64,000 nucleotides of DNA from Myxococcota bacterium (GCA_029251165.1 JAQXDW010000027.1:1-64000); one strand, 5' to 3'; positions 38,001-47,917 are shown, counted from the first letter of the stretch. Notes: generated from the letters alone by a model not told the origin. Numbers and translations are program-made.

Positions 38001-40763
38001 GCGGTGAGCTGGGAGAAGCCCGAGGCGGGGGTGTTCTCCCTGCAGACCGACGCCGGCGACTATGCGCCGGGCAAGACCGCCACGGTTGTCCTCAAGAGCC
38101 CATTTCAGTCCGCCCGTGCCCTCGCGGTCATCGAGACCCCGCGCGGCAACCGCTACCAGTGGCTTACCGTCCGCGGCGGTCAGGCGACCCTCCGGCTGCG
38201 TGTCGAGGAGGACTGGGTTCCCCAGGTGCCAGTCCACGTCGTGCTGATGCGCGGTCGCATCCCGGGTGATGTCGTCGGCGGTGAGGATCTGGGTCGGCCG
38301 ACGACCGTCGCCGCCTCGACCACCATCAACGTCCAGCCCGCTCACCACCGCCTCGACCTCACCCTCACCCATCCCGAGCGCGCGCTGCCTGGTGCGCGTG
38401 TTCCGGTGACGATCGGCCTCAAGGACCACCGGGGCCGACCGACCGCTGGTGAGGTCACCCTGTGGATGGTCGATGCTGCGGTCCTGGCGCTGGGCCGGGA
38501 GTCAGTCCTTGATCCGGTGCCGTCCTTCATCCGCAGTCCGCGCTCCTGGCTGTCGGTTCGAGACACCCGCAACCTCGTGCTCGGTCTCTTGCCCTGGTCG
38601 GTCAACCCCGGTGGAGACGAGGCCGAAGAGCTGCCCGATGACCTGTTCGAGCGGGCCACTGTGCGTCGGAACTTCGACCCGGTGCCTTACTACAACGCCG
38701 CCATCGCCGTGCCCCGGTCCGGGACGATCACCGTCCCCGTCGAGCTGTCTGACAGCCTGACCACCTTCCGGGTCCGGGCCAAGGCGGCCGCTGGAGACCA
38801 GCAATTCGGTCACGCCACCGGCAACATCGCCGTGCGACTGCCCGTCGTCGTCCAGCCAGACCTCCCCCGGTTTGTTCGCCCCGGCGATCGGTTCGATGCC
38901 GGGGCGATCGGTCGAGTGGTCGAGGGAGCGGAGGGGGCAGGGCGCGCGCAGCTGAGCAGCACCGGGCTGTCGGTTGCCGGCGGGGCGCAGCAGTCTCTCG
39001 ACCTCTCTCGGGGAGAGGGCAGCGCGATCGTCTTCCCGGTGACGGTCCACGACGACGTCTCACAGGTCCAGATTGCGGTCGCGCTGGAGCGTGCTTCCGA
39101 TGGCGCCTCAGATGCCTTCTCGGTCACCCTGCCCGTCCGACCGGATCAGCGCGAGGTGGTCCGCCGCACCCGTCAGACCGTCGCTGCTGGAGCCTCCGCA
39201 GACCTCCCGATGCGCTCAGGGGATGCACGGGGCGTGGAGCGCCGTGTCCTGGTCACCACCCGCGCGGAGCTGCTTGAGGTTGCCTCGGGAGCGGGGGCGC
39301 TGCTCGACGACCCCCACGGAAGCACCGCCAGCCGGCTGGCGAAGGCCCGCGCCTGGCTGGCCACAGCGACCCTCGCCGATGCCCTCAGCCTCCCCGCCCC
39401 AGACGACGCCGTGCGCGCGACCCTCGACTGGCTGCCCCAGGTCATCGACAGCAACGGCCTGGTCGCGTTCTGGCCGGGCGGATCTGGAACGGTGTCGCTG
39501 ACCGCATGGACGGTCCACTTTCTTGTAGAAGCCGAGGCGGCTGGTCACACCGTCGATCCCGCCCTCATGCGCAGCCTGACCACCACCCTGACCGCCAGCC
39601 TCCGGTCGGACTATGCCCGCTTTGTGCAGGGGGAGTCCTGGTCGGAGCGAACCTGGGCGCTCTCTGCGCTCGCCGCCGCCGGACGATCCGTCGATGCCTA
39701 CTTCTCCGAGGCTGCCCGGAGCGCTCAGTTCCTCGGCGCAGAGGGCATCGCTGAGGTCTTGCTCGCCGGAGCCGCTGGTGGACAGGTCAACACTGCCCAG
39801 ACCCGAGAGCTGGTCGAGACGCTGATGGGTCGGATCCGGTTTCGGCTGGAGCGCGGCGAGTCGGTCTACGACGGCCTAAGCGGCCCACAGTCCGCCAGCG
39901 GGCTGCTCCTTCCCAGCGAAGTCCGTGCGCTGTCTGAGGTCATCCGTGCCCTGCTCGCGCAGCAGCCCGATCACCCTGCGCTGCCCGCCCTCACCGATGC
40001 CCTGCTCGCCCGTGCTTCGACGGATGGCTGGGGAAGTGCCAGCACCGACTCCGCCGCGCTGCGTGCCGTGGCGGACATCCTGCGGGCCGATCGTCAGGCC
40101 ACTCCGGAGCTGACCGCCTCGCTGTCTACTGGGGGGCGCACGGTTCCCCTCATCGTCGGCTTCGGCACCCCCGCGGTCCAGCACTCGGAGGCGACTGGTG
40201 GGCCGGCTCAGATCACGGTGTCGGCAGGAGAGGGGGCGCTGCTGGTGCAGACCGAGCTGCGCTACACCCCCACCACCTCCGGCGCACAGGTCGCGCCTCG
40301 CGCCGATGGCTTCGTGGTGTCCAGGACCCTCTCCATCCTTCAGCCTGCCCCGTCTCCCCCGGAGCGGCGTGTCTTGGAGGATGCCGGGCAGATCATCTCC
40401 CTGGCCCGTGGCAGCATCGTCGAGGAGCATGTCCAGCTCGTCAGCCCCGCTGATCACCACCACGTCGCCCTGATAATCCCGCTGGCGGCAGGCATGGAGC
40501 CGCTCAATCCACGGCTTGCCACGGCTCCCCCCGAGGCGTCTCCGACCGGTCAGACCACGGCTTCTCCAGACTTTGTCGACTGGCGGGACGACCACGTCGC
40601 CCTCTACTTCGATGCCCTCCCTGCGGGAACCTGGGACGTCTACTTCCGCACACGGGCCGCGATTCCGGGCACTTTCACCCAGCCACCGGCCTCCGCCGAA
40701 TTGCTCTTTGAGCGCGATGTGAGCGGTAATTCTGCTGGCGCGAGCATGATAATTTCGAAGTGA
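35013..40763 (+). CDS. Alpha-2-macroglobulin family protein (non-thioester, MagD/YfaS-like)
   Basis: Signal peptide without lipobox; MG domain 'ERPVYRPDQPVHLKGYMRTRDKGQL', 'SLEDYVVPRFEVLL'; A2M domain 'VRRNFDPVPYYNAAIAVPRSGTITVPVELSDSLTTFRVRAKAA', 'VQPDLPRFVRPGDRFD'. Confidence 0.92.
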   Translation: MSRRIWPLLLLLLIGAAAVADPETFRIPFRPAQVRGVVIVPDAHLRRWDPVTVFFPRSVGPLGGGPEDNPSRHLSDFPDHPGAFTWLDGKTLQFRPAEPWPPLSRLTWAAGGESVRLNTLMAPPIQTVPADGADGLEPVESITLTFTDPLDVGVLERMLRIELRDLPGVDAASARWLDADDFTVKPLPRASADAPARYELALEQAIGAGVRARVHFSLSVDATGEPGETFADLLFSTAPGFRPVGLGCGARRYPLTPQGSVYAAEQAIDCGDTAPMVVVELSAEPAELSVVDARNLLRFSPPLDDLAVAVRGRRVEVTGDFARDTLYRVRLVPAALSDARGRPLQVDGESALSIFFPQLIGYLKLTTGAGISERGGPQRIPLEGRGVSQVDLRIHRIDPLDRGLWPFPSGGPVSVEEDTRPAGPGERPPREPAVERLPSVSELAASIQTLGAPLISEVVSLPDADRGSSAAFGLDIEDHLSRIAGTNKPGTYLVGVRSLDTGSSRSWMRLQVTDLSLTTLEAAEEVNLVVSSLSRGTPVSGATVRIEGTVREPGEETTWAVLFEGRTDGSGVLPWSPPGVDDIRRRTVRRIVVTRGEDTLVLNPLRPPQVYQSGQWRSASSSWLQWGFGPLERRGEKPVTLCHVFSERPVYRPDQPVHLKGYMRTRDKGQLTRVTGQAALVVDGPGDLSWRYPGVLSDVGGLYERFAEDKRPTGTYFAWLETPDGDRCGRTEFSLEDYVVPRFEVLLHGPDEAPLDVPFEVTLTASYYAGGRAAGRPIRWRVSQLPYTWQPPNSREGFLYSSDGRFSRGMSGVSAPEFSLSATTDEQGSAVLPIDPTAELTAEPRTWLVEATVTGEDDQTVTTTHRIDALPPFVLGLKVPRYQERSDAIPAEVLVAAADGTLIADQSVTLRLLQRQWHSHLQVGDGAADFTDGAARYITDSVDVLLSEQQLTSASAPVKLRLPIAEAGVYIVQLESHDRMGRASTVSVDLFAGGDGAVSWEKPEAGVFSLQTDAGDYAPGKTATVVLKSPFQSARALAVIETPRGNRYQWLTVRGGQATLRLRVEEDWVPQVPVHVVLMRGRIPGDVVGGEDLGRPTTVAASTTINVQPAHHRLDLTLTHPERALPGARVPVTIGLKDHRGRPTAGEVTLWMVDAAVLALGRESVLDPVPSFIRSPRSWLSVRDTRNLVLGLLPWSVNPGGDEAEELPDDLFERATVRRNFDPVPYYNAAIAVPRSGTITVPVELSDSLTTFRVRAKAAAGDQQFGHATGNIAVRLPVVVQPDLPRFVRPGDRFDAGAIGRVVEGAEGAGRAQLSSTGLSVAGGAQQSLDLSRGEGSAIVFPVTVHDDVSQVQIAVALERASDGASDAFSVTLPVRPDQREVVRRTRQTVAAGASADLPMRSGDARGVERRVLVTTRAELLEVASGAGALLDDPHGSTASRLAKARAWLATATLADALSLPAPDDAVRATLDWLPQVIDSNGLVAFWPGGSGTVSLTAWTVHFLVEAEAAGHTVDPALMRSLTTTLTASLRSDYARFVQGESWSERTWALSALAAAGRSVDAYFSEAARSAQFLGAEGIAEVLLAGAAGGQVNTAQTRELVETLMGRIRFRLERGESVYDGLSGPQSASGLLLPSEVRALSEVIRALLAQQPDHPALPALTDALLARASTDGWGSASTDSAALRAVADILRADRQATPELTASLSTGGRTVPLIVGFGTPAVQHSEATGGPAQITVSAGEGALLVQTELRYTPTTSGAQVAPRADGFVVSRTLSILQPAPSPPERRVLEDAGQIISLARGSIVEEHVQLVSPADHHHVALIIPLAAGMEPLNPRLATAPPEASPTGQTTASPDFVDWRDDHVALYFDALPAGTWDVYFRTRAAIPGTFTQPPASAELLFERDVSGNSAGASMIISK

Positions 40764-40839
40764 TTGTGCAGGATGGCTTGCATGCAAGGCCCCATCAATG
40801 TCAGGCTTCTGCGCAGAAGTATAGACCTCCTGAGGTGAT

Positions 40840-41616
<777 letters not shown>

Positions 41617-41681
41617 TCCGATTTGTCACCGGAATTCTGCTCGCCTGGATGAGGCAGCGCGGTCTGGTGTTAGAATCAGGT

Positions 41682-42446
41682 ATGCGCTACCTCTACCTGC
41701 TGCTCATCTCGACCCTCATCGCCTGTGCTCCTCCAGAGGCACCGGAAGATCTTCAGCTCCTCGCGGCCTACATCTTCACCCACGCAGACGATGAAGATGA
41801 CGTCGAGCTGAAGGCCGGCCTGGACAACCTCTACGCCTGGATGGGCCAAGAGCACGAAGAGGACATCGAGGAGGGCTACCAGATCAACCTCCTCGGTGAC
41901 GAGGCGGTCTCCGACCTCGAGGGTGTGGACTTCGACCTCACCGAAGACCTCATCGGCGCGGCGGTGGCCCATGAGTCGGCTCACAACGCCGACGACTTCG
42001 CCCAGGTCATGATCGCCGAGGACTGGTCGACGGTCATCGTCGATCAGTACGAGTACTACGACAAGACCTACACCGAGGGCGAGGACTGCATGGTCGAGCG
42101 GGACTGCATGGTCGCCAAGGCAAACTCGGAGTCCGAGCTGGTCCAGCTGACCATCAGCGTCATCTCCAAGAACCGCATCCAGTACCGCTGGGTCGAGACC
42201 GACCAGGGCTGGGCGTTCGTTCACCGCTCCTGGCTGACCGAGCCGCCCATCGTCAGCTCTGACATCGTCGAGCCCAAGTCTCAGTTCTTCCTGTCCGTCG
42301 TCCTCCCACGGGATCCCGTTGTTCGCATCCAGGCCACCTGGATCGACACCAAGATCCTCGGGGTCAGCGTGCCCAAGAACCAGGTCGTCAAGACCATGCG
42401 GGACCAGGGCGACAGCGTCGAAGTCTTCATGAACGAGAACTACTGA
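41682..42446 (+). CDS. Lipoprotein of unknown function
   Basis: MRYLYLLLISTLIACAPPEAP lipobox; acidic N-terminal region; no recognised domain. Confidence 0.7.
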   Translation: MRYLYLLLISTLIACAPPEAPEDLQLLAAYIFTHADDEDDVELKAGLDNLYAWMGQEHEEDIEEGYQINLLGDEAVSDLEGVDFDLTEDLIGAAVAHESAHNADDFAQVMIAEDWSTVIVDQYEYYDKTYTEGEDCMVERDCMVAKANSESELVQLTISVISKNRIQYRWVETDQGWAFVHRSWLTEPPIVSSDIVEPKSQFFLSVVLPRDPVVRIQATWIDTKILGVSVPKNQVVKTMRDQGDSVEVFMNENY

Positions 42447-42636
42447 CGCAGGGCCGCGCGCTCACCCGACCGCCGACCACAGCGCCACCGCTGCACGCTT
42501 CCCGCCAGCGTGCAGGCGAGGGGGCCGCAGGTTCATCGCTCGGGGTGCCTCAGCGGCGGGGTCTGACCCGGTCTCACGACCCCCGGGCATCAGGCTCCGT
42601 CAGCCTCGCCCCTCTCCAGACCGCACACGGCCAGCA

Positions 42637-43257
42637 ATGAACACCCCCTTCCTCCGCGATGGTCCTGCCGACAGTCCGCTCACCGTTGTGCTCGCCCACG
42701 GTGCCGGTGCGCCGATGGACAGTGACTTCATGAACCACATCGCCGCTGGGCTCGCAGCGCAGGTCGCGGTGGTGCGGTTCGAGTTTCCCTACATGCATCG
42801 CCGCCGGACCACCGGCAAGCGCGCTGGACCGGGCAGTGCCCTGAAGCTGCTCGACGTCTACCGCGATGTCCTCTCCGCTCTCGGCGATCCCTCTCGGCTC
42901 ATCATCGGCGGCAAGTCGATGGGCGGGCGCATCGCCAGCATGATCGCCGATGACTGCGGCGTCGCCGGACTCCTCTGCCTCGGCTACCCGTTCCACCCAG
43001 CCAGAAAGCCTGACCGGCTGCGGACTGCTCACCTCGCCGACCTCGCCGTCCCCACCCTCATCCTCCAGGGAGAGCGGGATCCGATGGGCTGCCGCGAGGA
43101 GGTGGCGGGCTACACCCTCAGTCCCGCGATCACCGTCTCCTGGCTGCCCGACGGCGACCACTCCTTCAAGCCCCGAAGAGCATCAGGACACACCGAGGCG
43201 GGCAGCCGTGACCGCGCCGTGGCCGCAGCGCTTCAATTCGTTTCTTCTATCACCTGA
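42637..43257 (+). CDS. Alpha/beta hydrolase, KANL3/Tex30-like family
   Basis: 'TVVLAHGAGAPMDSDFMNHIAAGLAAQVAVVRFEFPYMHRRRTTGKR', 'LIIGGKSMGGRIASMIAD', 'LILQGERDPMG', 'DGDHSFKPR'. Confidence 0.85.
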   Translation: MNTPFLRDGPADSPLTVVLAHGAGAPMDSDFMNHIAAGLAAQVAVVRFEFPYMHRRRTTGKRAGPGSALKLLDVYRDVLSALGDPSRLIIGGKSMGGRIASMIADDCGVAGLLCLGYPFHPARKPDRLRTAHLADLAVPTLILQGERDPMGCREEVAGYTLSPAITVSWLPDGDHSFKPRRASGHTEAGSRDRAVAAALQFVSSIT

Positions 43258-43503
43258 TGTCGAGCGGGCCTGTGCGGCATGCCGGGGGTGGAGCCTGCGG
43301 ACGTGTCGGTGCCGGATCGCGCGAGGCGAGTCCGACGACCTCTGGCTCATGAACCCCATTCAGCAAGGCTGACTGGCTGAATCTTCTGAGCCGACTGCGG
43401 GGAGCAACGGGGAAAGCGGATTCGCTGATTGGACCCGAAAACAAGAGCACGCCACAGACGGGCGGCGGGGGTGGTACATTCTCCCCTGAGATGGAGGACG
43501 AGG

Positions 43504-44814
43504 ATGATTCGCCTGACTTCAATGGCTGCACTGCTCAGCATTACCGTACTCATCGGGTGTGACGAAAAAGACACCGCAGCTGAAGACGAAGAGATCGTCG
43601 ACAATGACGGTGATGGCAGCCCGGAGTCTGAGGACTGCGACGACTGGAGCGCGGTCATCAATCCCTCTGCTCCCGAGGTCTGCGACGGCGTCGACAACGA
43701 CTGCGACGGCGAGATCGATGAGGACGTAGTCCGGACCTACTACGTCGACAGCGACGGCGACGGCTACGGCGTCGAGGACCAGACCATCGGAGCCTGCGAT
43801 CCCCCCAGCGGCTACGCCGATGTCTTCGGAGACTGCGACGACAGCAGCGATACCGTCAGCCCGGGCTTCACCATCGACAGCTGCGATGGCATCGACAACG
43901 ACTGCGACGATGAGGTCGATGAGGACGTCATCTACAGCGACTACTACGTCGACAGCGACGGCGATGGCTACGGTGCGATGGACGGCAAGGACGTCATCAA
44001 CGACTGCGCAGCCCCCGACGGCTACTCCGTGACCAACGACGACTGCGACGACGGCTACGATCAGTCCTACCCCGACGCCCCCGAGCGCTGCGACAACCAG
44101 GACAACAACTGCGACGGTCAGGTGGACTACCAGTACGTCGACGAGTGGTACCTCGACTCCGACGGCGACGGCTACGGCGACGAGTCCACGGAGACCGAGG
44201 ACTGCGATCCGCCGACCAACTACGTGCCCGACAGCAGCGACATCCTCTTCGACTGCAACGACACCGACGCTGGCACCAGCCCGGAGGGCGTCGAGCTGTG
44301 CGACAGCATCGACAATGACTGCGACGATGAGGTCGATGAGGAGATGTGCTTCACCTCCTGGAGCGGCGAGCATGTCTACGAGCAGGGTGTCTTCAGCGTC
44401 GCGACCCAGCGAGACTGCGAGTTCTACTACGCGTCGTCTTCAGACACCCGGGTGAGCACCGCAGGCTGTCCAGACTGTGACTTTGCCTTCGAGGTCACGC
44501 TGACCTACGACGCCGCGGCCTCATCAGACAACGGCAGCTGCGTGGACGTGATGCACTGGACCGGCGACCCCATGGCGGGCTCCACCACGTACACCTATGG
44601 CTACACCACGGACTACTACGACTACTATGGTCCGTCGTGGATGGTCAGTCTGGATGGCTACTGGTACCCGCTGTCCATCATCAGCCCGCAGGTGGGCGTC
44701 GTCGAGCTCGACGAGTCAACCGGGTACTTCCGGTACACCTATGGCTACAAGGACTTCGAGTACGGCGGCACCTACTACACGTACTACCAGCACGGCGAAG
44801 CCTACGTAAAGTAG
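43504..44814 (+). CDS. MopE-like lipoprotein (Asp-rich putative metal-binding repeats) with Tyr-rich C-terminal region
   Basis: LITVLIGCDEK-type lipobox (ITVLIGCDE); repeated 'CDGVDNDCDGEIDEDV', 'YYVDSDGDGYG'; C-terminus 'TTYTYGYTTDYYDYYGPSW...YTYGYKDFEYGGTYYTYYQHGE'. Confidence 0.85.
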   Translation: MIRLTSMAALLSITVLIGCDEKDTAAEDEEIVDNDGDGSPESEDCDDWSAVINPSAPEVCDGVDNDCDGEIDEDVVRTYYVDSDGDGYGVEDQTIGACDPPSGYADVFGDCDDSSDTVSPGFTIDSCDGIDNDCDDEVDEDVIYSDYYVDSDGDGYGAMDGKDVINDCAAPDGYSVTNDDCDDGYDQSYPDAPERCDNQDNNCDGQVDYQYVDEWYLDSDGDGYGDESTETEDCDPPTNYVPDSSDILFDCNDTDAGTSPEGVELCDSIDNDCDDEVDEEMCFTSWSGEHVYEQGVFSVATQRDCEFYYASSSDTRVSTAGCPDCDFAFEVTLTYDAAASSDNGSCVDVMHWTGDPMAGSTTYTYGYTTDYYDYYGPSWMVSLDGYWYPLSIISPQVGVVELDESTGYFRYTYGYKDFEYGGTYYTYYQHGEAYVK

Positions 44815-44827
44815 CGGAGATTCCTTC

Positions 44828-45391
44828 ATGATCGTCTTCCTGCACGGGCTGGAGAGCACCGTCGATGAGGCCCTGCTGCCCATCGGCCGCAAGGTCCGGT
44901 GGCTGCGTCCCCGCTATCCCTCCTTCGCCGCCCCTGGCCTCGACACCCGCGCTGCGGTCGCGCTGAAGGCGCACTGTCGCGACACAGGCACGAGCTGGCT
45001 CGACGATCCCGAGCGCCTCGCTGCGGCCTTCGCGCTCCCCATGGCGAACGCCCGCGCCGCGATCACCGCTGAGACCCGCCTCGTCATCGGCTCCTCGTTC
45101 GGCGGCGCGGTCCTGCTCAAGCTGCTCCATGAGGGCGGCTGGTCGGGGCCGTCTCTCTTTCTGGCCGGTGCTGGTGTCAAGCTCACTCCTCACCGCACCC
45201 TGCCCGCTGACACCCGCGCGCTGTTCATCCACGGCCGCCACGATGACGTCGTCTTGCCCGCCGACTCTCGCCACCTCGCCGCGATCTCTGGCGCTCCGCT
45301 GTGGGAGGTCGAGGACAACCACTCGCTGGCTGGGATCCTGACGGACGGGACGCTCGCGGCGGCGATCGGGTACCTGCAAGCAGAGCGGTGA
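44828..45391 (+). CDS. Alpha/beta hydrolase (YqiA/UPF0227-like esterase)
   Basis: 'MIVFLHGLESTVDEALLP', 'LVIGSSFGGAVLLKLLHEGG', 'LFIHGRHDDVVLP', 'VEDNHSL'. Confidence 0.8.
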   Translation: MIVFLHGLESTVDEALLPIGRKVRWLRPRYPSFAAPGLDTRAAVALKAHCRDTGTSWLDDPERLAAAFALPMANARAAITAETRLVIGSSFGGAVLLKLLHEGGWSGPSLFLAGAGVKLTPHRTLPADTRALFIHGRHDDVVLPADSRHLAAISGAPLWEVEDNHSLAGILTDGTLAAAIGYLQAER

Positions 45392-45434
45392 GCGCACCCT
45401 GAGGTTGGGCTGACGTGCGCGCTGTGCTCGCCAC

Positions 45435-45466
45435 CGTCCAGCGAACCCGGCGTCCAGCGAACCCGG
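45435..45466 (+). repeat. Two-copy direct repeat of CGTCCAGCGAACCCGG (16 bp)
   Basis: Directly read, intergenic. Confidence 0.9.
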
Positions 45467-45508
45467 CGTGTGGTCGCGCTCGTCGCTATGCTCTGGGCCG
45501 TGTGCTGG

Positions 45509-46849
45509 TCACTCCACCCACCGCGCCCACCCCTCGACCCCATCCCGCTGCCGGTTAAGATCCGCTAAGAACGAAGAGTCTCGTCTTGGGTGAAGCCCGG
45601 CGAAGGACTCCATCGACATCTCCACGACCTCTCCCACCCGCAGCCTCTCGGGTTCCTTCTCGAGGACCATCGGGTCGACTTCTTCTGCAAACGACTCAAT
45701 CGTCGTGACCACCGCAGCCTCAACCTCGGGCCAGTCCTCCGCCGACCCCACGCCCACCATTCGATACACGGTCTCCCCGTGACGCACGGCGGCCACCAGC
45801 CCGTCGACCGACCGCACGGCACCCGCCGTCGTCATTGACAGCCGAAAGGCCTGTCCGACACCGGCCCCCTCTCGTTCCGAGATCTCTCTGGGCTCCATAA
45901 ACGCGGCGACCGCAGCTTCGGGCGTCTCCTCGGGTGCCAGAGACAGCGCGAAGGTCGCTGTGCCGGTCTCGGAGACGCTGCTGACCGCTGTGTGCTGGTT
46001 GCTGTGCGTCCAGCCTGCGGGGAAGTCCAGGCGGAAGGCCAGCTGAGGGTGGTGGAACCGGTCGCCTTCGAAGTAGCCCTGCCGGGGGTCGGCGCCGAAG
46101 ACCATGCCGTCGATGCGGGTCAGGTAGTCTCCCACCACCCGCTCTCCCGCTGCGGTGACCGTTCCCAGGCGGGTCTTCCGATCGGCGGGTGCGGGGTGGG
46201 TGAGCAGCCAGGTCGGCAGCCGATCGCCCTCGGCCTTGTCGACCGTCTCCAGCACCGTGAACACATCGAGCATCGCGCTGGGGTCGTAGCCCGCCCGCCG
46301 CAGGTAGCGCAGCCCCAGGTCATCGGCCTGTCGCTCGTCTTCCCGGCTGTGCCCCAGCCGCGCCAGCCCCACCCCCGCTCCGGTCACGGCGCCGATGTGC
46401 TCCATGCGGGGATCCAGCGCACCGACCAGCCCGATCAGCGGCGCGGTCAGGATGGTCCGGGAGAGGGTGTTGGCGGAGTGACGGGCGGTGACGTGGCCGA
46501 TCTCGTGACCGATCACCGCCGCCAGCTCGTCCTCACTGCCCAGCCACGTCATCAGGCCGCGGGTGATGAACAGGTTCCCCCCAGGCAGGGCGAAAGCGTT
46601 GACCGCAGCCTCGTCGAGGACCGTGATCGTCCACGGGAGCTCGGGACGCTCGGACAGCGCCGCGAGCTTGCGGGTGATGTCCGAGACGTAGTTGCCCAGC
46701 GCAGCATCTTGAACAGCCGGCATCGTCGCGGTGGTCTCTGCGGCGAGCTGCTCGCCCAGCTCGATCTCGGTGTTGTCCCCGATGAGGTTGAGCTGGAGGC
46801 GACCGGTCGCAGGGTTGGTCAGGCATGCCGTCAGGAAGAACAGGATCAT
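45509..46849 (-). CDS. M48 family metalloprotease, lipoprotein
   Basis: 'AVIGHEIGHVTARHSANTL' (HExxH), 'REDERQADDLGLRYLRRAGYDPSAMLDVF', 'THPAPADRKTRL'; N-terminal FFLTACLTN lipobox. Confidence 0.93.
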   Translation of the reverse strand: MILFFLTACLTNPATGRLQLNLIGDNTEIELGEQLAAETTATMPAVQDAALGNYVSDITRKLAALSERPELPWTITVLDEAAVNAFALPGGNLFITRGLMTWLGSEDELAAVIGHEIGHVTARHSANTLSRTILTAPLIGLVGALDPRMEHIGAVTGAGVGLARLGHSREDERQADDLGLRYLRRAGYDPSAMLDVFTVLETVDKAEGDRLPTWLLTHPAPADRKTRLGTVTAAGERVVGDYLTRIDGMVFGADPRQGYFEGDRFHHPQLAFRLDFPAGWTHSNQHTAVSSVSETGTATFALSLAPEETPEAAVAAFMEPREISEREGAGVGQAFRLSMTTAGAVRSVDGLVAAVRHGETVYRMVGVGSAEDWPEVEAAVVTTIESFAEEVDPMVLEKEPERLRVGEVVEMSMESFAGLHPRRDSSFLADLNRQRDGVEGWARWVE

Positions 46850-47823
46850 GATCGGAGTCTATCGCCATCGCGCCACCAGAGTGCCGGCAGTCCCAGCAGG
46901 ACCGTCGGCAGGCTGCCGAGCAGCCAGAAGCCTGCCGCGTACGCCAGCGCACCGGTCTCGGTGATCCCCAGCGGCGCCAGCAGCACGACGCTCACCGCCG
47001 CTGGGCCCGCGCCAAACCCCGGCGGCAGAACCACGCCCGCCACGGAGGCTCCGGCCATCATCCCGGCTGCGGCCAGGCCCGGCAGGGGCACGGGCAGGCG
47101 GAGCATCGGAAACAGCGCGGCCGCTGCGGCGAGCATCAGGGCGACCTGTGCAGCGGTCATCGCCAGGTGAGCACCCAGCCAGCGCGCGGTCGACAGTGCG
47201 GAGGCTGCGGCGGAGAGCCCCTCTCGGAGCAGGGTGACCGGTCCGGGCGCGGCGGCTTGCGGGGTGCTCTTCAGTCGGCGGGCCAGCGCGACGATCACCA
47301 CCGCCCCCGCTGCGGCAGCCAGCGTGCCCAGGGTGGTCAGCTTCAGCGCCCGCGCGTGGGCTGCGGCCCCCAGCAGCAGCTCCCATCGGCCCGCGCCGAT
47401 CACCAGCGCACCCAGGAGGAAGACCGCGAACACGGCCATCTCCAGAAACGCCACCAGCCCCACCGCAGCCCCAGCGGTGCCCACCGACACGCCGCAGTCT
47501 CGGCGCAGCAGGGCGAGGGCGGACAGGTCGCCTGCCCGTGCTGGCAGGGCGAGGTTCAGGGTTCCTGCGATCAGTCCGATGCGAATGACCGCAAGGAGCG
47601 ACGGACGGGGAGCGGGGAGGGCGTGCCAGAGCCGGACCTCATGCAGCACGATCGAGGCAGCCTTTAGCAGGAGCGCGCCGACCAGCCAGGCCGGCATGCC
47701 CTGGGTCAGCATCTCCCACACCCGGTCAGTGTCAGCGCTCTGCGCCAGCGTGACGAGCACCGCGATGCTGGCGAGCAGCTGCAGCGCACGCACACTCCAG
47801 GCGCGTCGGGTGGAGGAGTCCAT
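46846..47823 (-). CDS. Lysylphosphatidylglycerol synthase TM region / UPF0104-like membrane protein
   Basis: Polytopic; 'LNLALPARAGDLSALALLRRDCGVSVGTAGAAVGLVAFLEMAVFAV' and 'GVVLPPGFGAGPAAVSVVLL' typical of the family; ATGA overlap with M48 gene. Confidence 0.8.
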   Translation of the reverse strand: MDSSTRRAWSVRALQLLASIAVLVTLAQSADTDRVWEMLTQGMPAWLVGALLLKAASIVLHEVRLWHALPAPRPSLLAVIRIGLIAGTLNLALPARAGDLSALALLRRDCGVSVGTAGAAVGLVAFLEMAVFAVFLLGALVIGAGRWELLLGAAAHARALKLTTLGTLAAAAGAVVIVALARRLKSTPQAAAPGPVTLLREGLSAAASALSTARWLGAHLAMTAAQVALMLAAAAALFPMLRLPVPLPGLAAAGMMAGASVAGVVLPPGFGAGPAAVSVVLLAPLGITETGALAYAAGFWLLGSLPTVLLGLPALWWRDGDRLRS

Positions 47824-47917
47824 GAGGATGCTGTATCCCCCTCGCGCGTCCAGCCCTGCAGGCCTCAGGGCATCTGACGGTCCGTCGAGCGGGCTTCACG
47901 CCGCGCGACGACGCGGC

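Noticed and set aside
43519-44373. 284-aa minus-strand Val/Ala-rich ORF
   Set aside because: Reverse complement of Asp codons (GAC->GTC) in the MopE-like repeats yields artificial Val-rich hydrophobic sequence.
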